Below, one piece after another: positions 24,458 to 32,403 of a DNA stretch of 64,000 nucleotides. The notes beneath the pieces are model-generated. The model was given only the letters and a program-made list of their open reading frames with translations, made no database searches and was not told where the DNA came from. The stretch's first letter is position 1; every line of letters starts with the position of its first letter. The DNA is from Nitrospira sp. MA-1 (lineage in GTDB: Bacteria; Nitrospirota; Nitrospiria; Nitrospirales; UBA8639), in assembly GCA_032139905.1 (NCBI GenBank), contig JAQJDB010000007.1:930001-994000 (forward strand). The letters run 5' to 3'. Position numbers and translations under genes: made by a program.

Positions 24458-27196
24458 CTACCTCCCACCGCCTTTCCTAACAACGGAAGGGGATTTGGAG
24501 TGGCTTCCTGAAGCGGTTTCTTGTGCAATGAAGGTTTTGGCAAGGCGATATTCATCTTCCTGTGTGGCCACCAGGCTATCCAGTTTGGCCTTGAAGATGC
24601 GATCGAGCACCCGGCGATACGCTGGACCTTTGGGAAGGCCCATGTCTTCCAGGTCATGGCCGGTTAAGGTGATGGCGATATGTTGGAACGTGGTGAGATA
24701 ATCCCGGATCCGTTCCATGGCCGCATGAATTGTCGGCTTACTTTGCGCCTTGGCCATGAGAAACAACACGAGTTCCTTCGGCCATGGCGTGAGGAGATCG
24801 TAGATTTCTGAAGGAGCCAGGTGCTTTCTGTTGAGGGTCCTTATCAACGTGGACTGGGCCTGTAAGAACTCTCCGACGGTTGCGGTGGTTCGTTGTGGGA
24901 ATCCCAATCGTTTCCAGGTTTTGATCAATTCGGTTTTGCCCAATGATTCGAACCAGGCCAGGGCATAGAGCAGCCATCGCTCGGTTCCTGATCTGGCGCT
25001 TTCCACCTCATGCCAGGCCAGGATTTTTTCTCCGGATGCAAAGAGCGTCGGAGCCGGTTCTTTCCATTGCAGCTTGGGATGAATGAAGGGGAAGAGTTTA
25101 AATTGACTCAATCGCTGGATGCCTTTGGCCGGCTCGGGTTCCTCTAGAATATGGATCAGTTCATTCCCTAATCGTGTGCCGGAGAGCCGGTGAAACAGTT
25201 CCATGGTTTCGGCCTGTTGAATGAAATGCTGCGTTTCCTTACTGATCTGGAAACCGAACCGCTGTTCGAAGCGAATGGCCCGAAAGACCCGGGTGGGATC
25301 TTCCACGAAGCTGAGGCTGTGTAGGACCCGAACGATTCTATCCTTGAGGTCCCGCCGGCCCCCGAAAAAGTCCAGGAGTTCACCGGGCGTCCGGTTTAAG
25401 CGAATGGCCAGGGCATTGATGGTGAAATCCCGCCGGTAGAGGTCTTTTTTTATTGAACTGCGTTCCACGGTCGGTAGCGCGGTGGGATATTCATAATATT
25501 CCGTTCGAGCCGTGGCAATGTCCAGGTGATGCATCTGTGGAATATTGAGAGTCTTGGGGAGTGCGATCGAGACGGTGCCAAATCGCTCATGAATGGTCCA
25601 TTCCGCTTTGAGTTCTTGCGCCAGGGCTTTCCCAAAACGAATGCCGTCACCTTCGATGACCACGTCCAGATCGAAATTGGGAATATTCATCAGAAAATCC
25701 CGGACGAATCCGCCAACGAGGAAGGCGGCGACATCCTGTGTGTCGGCGAGCTTTTCGATGGTCTGGAGGAGGGCCAGAAGGGGCGGAGGTAAACGGGTTG
25801 CCAATTGTTTGTGGAGATTGGAGGTCCGCAACGTATTCGAGGGGACCGTCGCGGCGAGTGAAACCGGTTTGTCAGAGCGCTCGCCGTCGCCTTCCTGCGA
25901 AGGGAGCGCCTGGTGCATGGCTCGAAGCAAATCGGTCCGGCTAAATATGCCAACGACCTGGTCGTGATCCAATACCGGGACGATCCGCTGATTCCGCTCG
26001 ATCATTTGCTGTTCGACCTCGTCAAACGGCGTGGCGGGTGTAGCCAGAAAGATATCTCTCAACATGATGTGATCAATGGGATGGGTGGTCAGTTTATGAT
26101 ACAAGGCTTTTTGCACGGATTCCCTTGTGGCGAGCCCCATGAAGCCGCCCTTGTCATTCACAACCGGGAGGGCATTGACTTCGTATTGCGTCATGAGGCG
26201 TTCCGTCTGTTTGATCGTGGTGTTAAGGTCCACCGTCCTGACAGGAGTCGTCATGAGACGCTTGATGGGAAGCCAGGTTCTGGCTTGTTCCTGCAAAAGG
26301 GTGCGGATTTTCTGTTCCACCTCGACGATGGTGAGTTTCTTAATGCTGGCGGCGGCAGCCATGGTGTGTCCGCCACCACCAAAGGCCTGGGTGATCTGAT
26401 TCATATCCATGTCGGGATGGCGGCTGCGCCCGATGATTTGTACCTTGCCTTCCATGGCGACAGCGGCGATGATGGCATCGGCACCATGTAATTGCGCCAG
26501 TTGTTGAACAATCGGCGCCATGTCCTGCACATAGTCCGGCCAGGTGAGGGTGATGAGCAGAATCCTCCGATGCCCGAGGTCCAGTGTTTGCGCCGATTGC
26601 AACAATGCATGAAATAATTCCAGTTGCGGGGGCGTCCAGGGACGCGCGATGTACTTGGTGACCTGGTTTAAATCGGCTCCTGTTTGCACGAGGACCGCCC
26701 CGAGTTGGAAATCACGGGGCGTGGTATTCCGGTAGACGAATTGACCGGTCTCCTCATACAGGGCTATGGCGAATAAGGTGGCTTCCTCAGGTGTCCATGT
26801 GAGTGCTCTGGTTTGAAGTTCCTCGCAGAGGAGTGTGATGGTGGCCCCCACTGAATCCACTTGGCAGTGGTCTGCCCGCGGGAGTAGGGGATTGGTGGAC
26901 TCCATGGGGTGATGGTCATAAATATGAACTGAAATGTGTTGATTTTTAAGAGCTTTTTCAAGCGGTCCCAATCGGTCCTGATGCTGGGCATCAACTAATA
27001 TCAGGCGGGTGATATCCGGAATGTTCAGACTCGAAAGTGCCGTGAAGGAAAAGTGATGCTCAGCGAGATAGGCCCGCTCCCGGGATTGGGCTCCCGCCGG
27101 GAGGACGAGTTGTGCCTCCGGGTAGAGCTTTTTGGCGGCCACCATTGAGGCGAGGCCATCGAAATCCGCCTCGAGATGCGTGGTAATAATTTCCAT
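24458..27196 (-). CDS. DHH-CBS-poly(A) polymerase/tRNA nucleotidyltransferase fusion
   Basis: 912 residues in three parts. Residues about 1-300 form a DHH phosphoesterase (DFDG at 11-14, DHH at 94-96, GGGGHTMAAAASI near 270). Residues about 310-430 hold two CBS domains (LMTTPVRTVDLNTTI, IMLRDIFLATP) that usually sense adenine nucleotides. Residues about 480-890 form a class II nucleotidyltransferase (FLVGGFVRDFL, FDLDVVIEGDG, RRDFTINALAIRLN) with its RNA-binding tail. This arrangement is known in several phyla and is associated with CCA- or A-adding tRNA maturation; the DHH part may remove nucleotides. Probably essential if no other CCA enzyme exists. Confidence 0.93.
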   Translation of the reverse strand: MEIITTHLEADFDGLASMVAAKKLYPEAQLVLPAGAQSRERAYLAEHHFSFTALSSLNIPDITRLILVDAQHQDRLGPLEKALKNQHISVHIYDHHPMESTNPLLPRADHCQVDSVGATITLLCEELQTRALTWTPEEATLFAIALYEETGQFVYRNTTPRDFQLGAVLVQTGADLNQVTKYIARPWTPPQLELFHALLQSAQTLDLGHRRILLITLTWPDYVQDMAPIVQQLAQLHGADAIIAAVAMEGKVQIIGRSRHPDMDMNQITQAFGGGGHTMAAAASIKKLTIVEVEQKIRTLLQEQARTWLPIKRLMTTPVRTVDLNTTIKQTERLMTQYEVNALPVVNDKGGFMGLATRESVQKALYHKLTTHPIDHIMLRDIFLATPATPFDEVEQQMIERNQRIVPVLDHDQVVGIFSRTDLLRAMHQALPSQEGDGERSDKPVSLAATVPSNTLRTSNLHKQLATRLPPPLLALLQTIEKLADTQDVAAFLVGGFVRDFLMNIPNFDLDVVIEGDGIRFGKALAQELKAEWTIHERFGTVSIALPKTLNIPQMHHLDIATARTEYYEYPTALPTVERSSIKKDLYRRDFTINALAIRLNRTPGELLDFFGGRRDLKDRIVRVLHSLSFVEDPTRVFRAIRFEQRFGFQISKETQHFIQQAETMELFHRLSGTRLGNELIHILEEPEPAKGIQRLSQFKLFPFIHPKLQWKEPAPTLFASGEKILAWHEVESARSGTERWLLYALAWFESLGKTELIKTWKRLGFPQRTTATVGEFLQAQSTLIRTLNRKHLAPSEIYDLLTPWPKELVLFLMAKAQSKPTIHAAMERIRDYLTTFQHIAITLTGHDLEDMGLPKGPAYRRVLDRIFKAKLDSLVATQEDEYRLAKTFIAQETASGSHSKSPSVVRKGGGR

Positions 27197-27376
27197 GGAA
27201 GTCGGATTCTAACAGGGATCCCGAATGACCGGAAGTTTCTTGAAAAGGCGAAGAATTTCCTCATTGCAAATATTCAGTTGCTTGAGAGGGTCCCTCCATG
27301 TTAGATGGGGGCAACTCAGGAGGCGATCCATCCCAGATGGATCATTGGTCGATCACATAAATCAGGAGGGTGACAC

Positions 27377-28249
27377 ATGGCTGCCAAGGCTAAGCCCAAG
27401 TCAAAGGCCAAGCCCAAACAGAAGCCTACGGGAAAGCAATCGGCTCAAGCAAAAGCTAAGCCGAAGACGAAAGCCAAACCGAAGACGATGGCCAAATCGA
27501 AGACGAAAGCCAAACCAAAGAAGCCTGTGAAGCCTCAACGATCACCGTCTATCAAAGCGAAGTCTAAGAATACGAAGGTCGGCTCCAAGGCTCGGGCCAA
27601 GGGAACTGCCAAGGCTGGAATGAAGGGTACTCCCAAAGCCGTGGCCCAAGCTCAACCACGATCCAAAGCGACGCCGAAAAAGGTGGTGAAAGGGAAAGAG
27701 AAAAAGTTGACTACATCTGACAATGTTTCAAAAACGACAACGGCGGCCAAAACAGGGGCGAATCGTACCAAGTCTGCTCCCACCAAGAAAACGGCGGTGA
27801 AGCCGGCGCTATCCGAGGCCAAAAAGAGCCCAGGAAGACCTAAAAAAGAATCAACTGAGGCAAAAGGTCTTAACGACAAAAAGAAAAAAATTACCTCACC
27901 TGTTCCTGCCGATGAGGACGTGAGTTTGATCAATGCTGATGATTCGGATTTGGAGGATGCATCTCTGCCGGATGACATTGATTCCGAATTGGATATTGAA
28001 GTGGAAACCGATGGTGATATCACCCTGGATTCATTGACTACCGGACTCGATGATGTTAGCGATGATCTGGACGTGGATGATCTTGCGGATGATTTTGATG
28101 ATGAGTTCTCCGAGGACTCCACAGATGATGCCGATGAAGATTTAGATCTGACGGAGGACTTATCAGAAGAATTGGGCACCGATAAGTTTTTTCGGGACAC
28201 CGAATCTAATCATGAGGATGATGAAGAGGAAATTCCTCGCTCCTGGTAG
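27377..28249 (+). CDS. Histone H1-like basic protein with AT-hook and acidic tail
   Basis: 290 residues in two halves of opposite charge. Residues 1-175 are K/A/P-rich with repeated KAKPKTKAKPK-like units, as in eukaryotic H1 tails and bacterial H1-like proteins, and include an AT-hook-like SPGRPKK near residue 151. Residues about 178-285 are D/E-rich (DDLDVDDLADDFDDEF). AGGAGGGTG precedes the ATG at an ideal distance. The basic part should bind DNA; the acidic tail could mask it or recruit partners, as in HMGB proteins. An open frame on the opposite strand is a by-product of the codon bias. Confidence 0.85.
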   Translation: MAAKAKPKSKAKPKQKPTGKQSAQAKAKPKTKAKPKTMAKSKTKAKPKKPVKPQRSPSIKAKSKNTKVGSKARAKGTAKAGMKGTPKAVAQAQPRSKATPKKVVKGKEKKLTTSDNVSKTTTAAKTGANRTKSAPTKKTAVKPALSEAKKSPGRPKKESTEAKGLNDKKKKITSPVPADEDVSLINADDSDLEDASLPDDIDSELDIEVETDGDITLDSLTTGLDDVSDDLDVDDLADDFDDEFSEDSTDDADEDLDLTEDLSEELGTDKFFRDTESNHEDDEEEIPRSW

Positions 28250-28407
28250 CTCTGCAGGCCTATAATGGGTCCAGGTTTGGTCAAGGTCTCTTTCTCAGCC
28301 ATCTCGATCGTGTTGATCGTATTGCCGGTTTCATAATAAACCGGGATTTCTCCATTCGCCTGAAGCGGAGCCGGAGCGTTATTGTATTGCCAACTGAAGG
28401 AGGATTC

Positions 28408-29217
28408 ATGTCGGAAGAACGAGGGTTGCCTCGCATAGGAGATCATGCACCGGACTTTTCCGCGGTGACGACGCAACAGACTGATTTTAATTTTAGCGTA
28501 TGGCAGGAACAGCATTGGGTGGTACTGTTTTCTCATCCGGCGGATTTTACTCCGGTGTGTACGACGGAATTGATAGCCTTTAGCCAACTCAACGAACAAT
28601 TTCGTCAGCGGGGGGTGAAGCTCATTGGACTTAGTGTGGATAGCATTCATGCCCATTTAGCCTGGCTGCGAAATATTCACGATAAAATGGGTGCCATTAT
28701 TTCGTTTCCCATGATTGCCGATGCTGATATGCGCGTCGCCAGACTGTATGGAATGATTCATGCCAACGCGAGCTCGACCGCGACGGTGCGTGCGGTGTTT
28801 ATTATTGACCCGAAACGAGTGATCCGGGCGTTGCTGTATTACCCACTCAATGCGGGACGTAATGTGGATGAAATTCTTCGGTTGGTCACCGCCCTGCAAG
28901 CGACTGACCGGTTTGCCTGTGCGACGCCAGCCAATTGGGTGGAAGGAGAAAAGGTGGTGGTGCCTCCGCCCAAGACGGTGCAAGAAGCCGATCAGATGTT
29001 AGCGAAAACCGAATACGAACATCGGGACTTTTATTTAGCGCTCAAGGACGTTTCTCCGGCTGCGACGGCAAAGCCGGTGGAAGTGACGGTGCCTAAATCT
29101 GCGGAAGTCGCGGCTCCCGAGCCAGTTAAGCCCGATCCGGCTAAACCCGATTCAATTAAGTCCGAGCCAGCTAAATCCGAGCCGGCTCAACCTGCTGAGC
29201 CCACCCCTTCTACTTAG
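28408..29217 (+). CDS. Peroxiredoxin (1-Cys/Prx6-like) with a Pro/Lys/Glu tail
   Basis: 269 residues. The peroxidatic Cys51 lies in HPADFTPVCTTE; VKLIGLSVDS, RAVFIIDPKRVIRALLYYPL and CATPANWVEGEKVVVPP follow the Prx6 group, which reduces hydroperoxides with thiols. After residue 215 comes a low-complexity tail of PKPDPAKPD/SEPAKSEPA units not found in ordinary Prx6 proteins. AAGGAGG lies five bases before the ATG at 28408, which is preferred to an in-frame ATG 21 bases upstream. Cytoplasmic, since no signal peptide is present. Confidence 0.92.
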   Translation: MSEERGLPRIGDHAPDFSAVTTQQTDFNFSVWQEQHWVVLFSHPADFTPVCTTELIAFSQLNEQFRQRGVKLIGLSVDSIHAHLAWLRNIHDKMGAIISFPMIADADMRVARLYGMIHANASSTATVRAVFIIDPKRVIRALLYYPLNAGRNVDEILRLVTALQATDRFACATPANWVEGEKVVVPPPKTVQEADQMLAKTEYEHRDFYLALKDVSPAATAKPVEVTVPKSAEVAAPEPVKPDPAKPDSIKSEPAKSEPAQPAEPTPST

Positions 29218-29402
29218 GGGCTATTTGAGATGAGATTGAGGTCTACGATTGTGCCGGATTCAGCCAAATTCTCCGATCATGCTGTTCAAGAGGCCCACAC
29301 GCCCAACCCGATCGAAAATTTGACTCAACCCGACGCTGCCTCGTGAGGATCATCTATCTTCAACCCGTTACTTGGGTATGTGCTCAAGGGATGTGGGCAT
29401 AG

Positions 29403-30494
29403 ATGAAATTGCGGGGCGTGAATTATTGTCTGCTGATTGCCTTGCTGCTCGTCCTGCCGGGGCTGTCTCCTATCAATGCCGAGGCTTGCCGTCTTCTTCC
29501 AATTCCTCCGGGAAGCGAAAATGTTTTCTGGGTGCATGTTGAGGGACCTTGTTTGCCTGGAGAAGAGGAAGCCTTGGCCGTAAAGGGGGCTGATCTTTTT
29601 GGTGCTCTCCTGCAGGGAAAACGCATTGATCTTGACCACGTGTTGGTGGTTGATCCGATAATGCTTGATCTCCTGCCGCAACAAACCCTTTCGGAATATC
29701 CCGCCATTCCCCCTGCAGTGAGGCAGCGCCTGCAAGAGCAGGGTGTCACTGCGGTTCGCGTCATTCCAGAGGCTGTTTCCATCAGGCATTCTCGTTTCGA
29801 AAAAGTGCTTGCCACCAATCTGGTCGAAGGTGCTCTCCTGGTCCTGGGACCGGTAGATTTCACGGGAACCGTCTTTCAGCAATCCATTGATCTTTCTAAG
29901 ACTGTGTTTGTGGGTCCGGTAACATTTTTAAACGCGCGTGTGGATTTTGAAGGGTTTTTTATTGGATCGCAATTTACCCAAGGCGCGGATTTCTCTTACG
30001 TCACTTTTGGGACACATTCCCGTTTTCACCAGGCTCGATTTTGGGATCGTGTCACCTTTGCCGATGCTCATTTCACCGGAGTTGCGGAGTTTTTGGAAGT
30101 CGAGTTCCAGCAGACGGCAGATTTCTCCCGATCGGTTTTTGCCAGTGGGACAGGCTTTTCAGGGTCGGTATTTAGAGGACCTGCCGATTTTTCAGCCATC
30201 GCGGCTGCTCAGGAAATCTATTTTCGGTTCACCGAATTTCGAGAGTCGGTGACATTTGTTAATGCTCAAATTCACTCAGTGGTCGATTTTACGAACGCCA
30301 GGTTTGACGGAGCGCAGGATTTTGCAGGGGTAGAGTTCCGTACCCTGCCGGAATTAAGCGGGAGTAATCTCCCGCTTAATGTGGCGTCGGTTCAAAATGT
30401 CAGGAGCCTATCTAGTCAGGTGGGAATATTTTTGGGATTGGTCATTTTGGTGCTCTGTTACCTCTGGTTTACAAAAGAAAAGAAGTCCGCTTGA
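29403..30494 (+). CDS. Secreted pentapeptide-repeat-like protein with C-terminal anchor
   Basis: 363 residues. A signal peptide (LLIALLLVLPGLSPINA) precedes a domain of about 120 residues with two cysteines (EACRLL, EGPCLPG). A long run of degenerate pentapeptide-type repeats (xxDFSxxxF, TFxNAxF, ADFSxVF) spans about residues 145-320. A membrane helix at about 339-357 is followed by KEKKSA, anchoring the protein with its repeat domain outside the cytoplasm. The ribosome-binding site is weak. Its architecture differs from the other repeat protein at 17871-20018. Function unknown. Confidence 0.82.
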   Translation: MKLRGVNYCLLIALLLVLPGLSPINAEACRLLPIPPGSENVFWVHVEGPCLPGEEEALAVKGADLFGALLQGKRIDLDHVLVVDPIMLDLLPQQTLSEYPAIPPAVRQRLQEQGVTAVRVIPEAVSIRHSRFEKVLATNLVEGALLVLGPVDFTGTVFQQSIDLSKTVFVGPVTFLNARVDFEGFFIGSQFTQGADFSYVTFGTHSRFHQARFWDRVTFADAHFTGVAEFLEVEFQQTADFSRSVFASGTGFSGSVFRGPADFSAIAAAQEIYFRFTEFRESVTFVNAQIHSVVDFTNARFDGAQDFAGVEFRTLPELSGSNLPLNVASVQNVRSLSSQVGIFLGLVILVLCYLWFTKEKKSA

Positions 30495-30600
30495 AATAAG
30501 GCTCAACCACTATATTTGGTTAGGATATTGCGGCTTTACACAAAAGATGGTATACCAATTCAATTATCTGCACTGTGGAACCCAGTCGAAAGGCTCCTGA

Positions 30601-31419
30601 TTGGAATCCGTCCCCTCCCTGATAGTTTCTGACCTTGAAGATGACGATGCCTATCAGGTCAAACTTGAGGCCTTTACCGGCCCCATGGATTTGCTCCTCC
30701 ACCTGATTCGGAAACACCAGATTAATATTTATGATATTCCGATTGCGCTGATTACTCAGCAATACTTGGAATATTTGTCTATGATGAAGACGTTAAACCT
30801 ATCGCTTGCCGGGGATTTTCTGGTTATGGCCGCCACGCTTCTCTACATTAAATCCAGGATGCTTCTTCCCAAAGAGGAAAAACCGGAGAAGGAGGATGAG
30901 GAAGGTCTCGATCCTCGCGCCGAATTGGTCAGGCAATTGGTCGAATATGAGCGTTTTAAGGAAGCGGCCGGGACTCTGGTTGTCCGAGAACAACTTTGGC
31001 GAGAGTCCTTTAGTCGTGATCCGCTCCCCTTGTCTCCGGAAGCCGTGATCGAAGAGGATATGGCTACAGAAGATCTCCAGTTATTTGATCTTCTGAGTGC
31101 GTTCCAGGATGTACTGGATCGAGCTCCTACCGATACAATCGTCGAATTGTCCAGGGAAACCTGGACGGTTCAGGACCGTATTCAAGGCATTTTGGAGCGG
31201 TTGGAAGGGGAGTCAACAGTTCCTTTTGAAGAGTTATTTGAACACCATTGGTCCAAGCCATTGGTCATTGTCACATTTCTGGCTTTGTTAGAGCTGGTCA
31301 GGATGAACCTGGTTCGTTTGTTTCAAGGAGAATGGATGGGTCCCATCCAGGTGACGAGGCGTTTTGTGCCAGCCGAAGGACCTGATTCCACTGGAAGTCT
31401 TCAGGCGGAGCAGGGGTGA
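30601..31419 (+). CDS. scpA: Segregation and condensation protein A
   Basis: 272 residues. The ScpA (kleisin) signature YQVKLEAFTGPMDLLLHLIR then KHQINIYDIPIALITQQYLE opens the protein, and VTFLALLELVRMNLVRLFQG is the C-terminal winged-helix part that contacts Smc. ScpA bridges Smc heads and works with ScpB in chromosome folding and segregation. The start is TTG at 30601 with AAAGG about eight bases upstream. scpB follows 121 bases later. No smc gene is in the window. Confidence 0.95.
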   Translation: MESVPSLIVSDLEDDDAYQVKLEAFTGPMDLLLHLIRKHQINIYDIPIALITQQYLEYLSMMKTLNLSLAGDFLVMAATLLYIKSRMLLPKEEKPEKEDEEGLDPRAELVRQLVEYERFKEAAGTLVVREQLWRESFSRDPLPLSPEAVIEEDMATEDLQLFDLLSAFQDVLDRAPTDTIVELSRETWTVQDRIQGILERLEGESTVPFEELFEHHWSKPLVIVTFLALLELVRMNLVRLFQGEWMGPIQVTRRFVPAEGPDSTGSLQAEQG

Positions 31420-31540
31420 TACGCATGAGCCGGATATTAAATTGGAGGATGCATGGGGGGACTTAGGAATAGCCTGGGTGAATGTTGCCTGTGGCAGCGT
31501 GGGATGAATCGGATCAGTCCGCAGGGGAGGACTATATAAC

Positions 31541-32299
31541 ATGATGGACGCACTCACCAATGGACACCAACCTTCAGATACTCTCGATGCCGAGGTGAAG
31601 GAAGTCTCCACCCTATGTGAGCCATCAGAGGGGGGTTGTGACGCAGAAGAGGTCACGATTTCCGAAAACGTAGACCAGAAGATCACGTTAGACCTTGATG
31701 AACTCAGAGGTGCGTTTGAGGCCCTGCTTTTTGTTTCGCATGATCCTCTGAGTCTTGAAAAGCTGGCTCTGGTCCTCGAAGGAGTCCCTAAATCGGCTGT
31801 TAAAACCGCGATGGAATATCTCCAAGCGGAGTATGAGGCGGCTGGGCGTGGCTTGCAGATATTGGAAGTGGCCGGTGGGTATGTCATGGTGACGCGACCT
31901 GAGCAGAGTCTGTATATCAAGCGATTAACCAGCAAGGCCAAACCGGCAGCCAAGGTTTCCCGGTCAGCACTGGAAGCCCTGGCCATTGTGAGTTATAAAC
32001 AGCCCATTACCAGAGCAGATATTGAAAAAATTCGGGGTGTAGAAACCTCGGGAGTATTGCGGACTCTCCTGGATCAGAAGTTAATCCGGATCGTCGGACG
32101 GCAGGATATCCCCGGTCGACCGATTTTGTATGGAACGAGCAAGCAGTTTCTTCAACGGTTTGGCCTGCGGGACTTGCGAGATCTGCCTCCACTGAAAGAA
32201 CTCAAAGAGTTGGGTAACCCTGAGCAATTCCCTATGGAGCTTCCCTTTGCACCTGAGGAAAATGAGGGAGAATCCCGGGTCACCGATCTTTCCGCCTAA
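31541..32299 (+). CDS. scpB: Segregation and condensation protein B
   Basis: 252 residues. Two winged-helix domains, LRGAFEALLFVSHDPLSLEK and SRSALEALAIVSYKQPITRA then DIEKIRGVETSGVLRTLLDQ, match ScpB; IVGRQDIPGRPILYGTSKQF is its most conserved stretch. It binds ScpA in the Smc complex. The first 45 residues are an acidic extension. GGGGAGG precedes the ATG by nine bases. Confidence 0.96.
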   Translation: MMDALTNGHQPSDTLDAEVKEVSTLCEPSEGGCDAEEVTISENVDQKITLDLDELRGAFEALLFVSHDPLSLEKLALVLEGVPKSAVKTAMEYLQAEYEAAGRGLQILEVAGGYVMVTRPEQSLYIKRLTSKAKPAAKVSRSALEALAIVSYKQPITRADIEKIRGVETSGVLRTLLDQKLIRIVGRQDIPGRPILYGTSKQFLQRFGLRDLRDLPPLKELKELGNPEQFPMELPFAPEENEGESRVTDLSA

Positions 32300-32403
32300 A
32301 TCGACAGGGAGGCCATGCGTTCTGCTGGTCTGCTTGTTTTCCTCCCTGTTTTCTCTCTGACAAGGGTTGTGTCCGATCCGCGTAGGAAGCAGAAAGAGTT
32401 CCT

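Noticed and set aside
27652-28200. Serine-rich 182-codon frame on the minus strand
   Set aside because: Mirror of the Lys- and Asp/Glu-rich codons of the histone-like gene, which has the proper ribosome-binding site.
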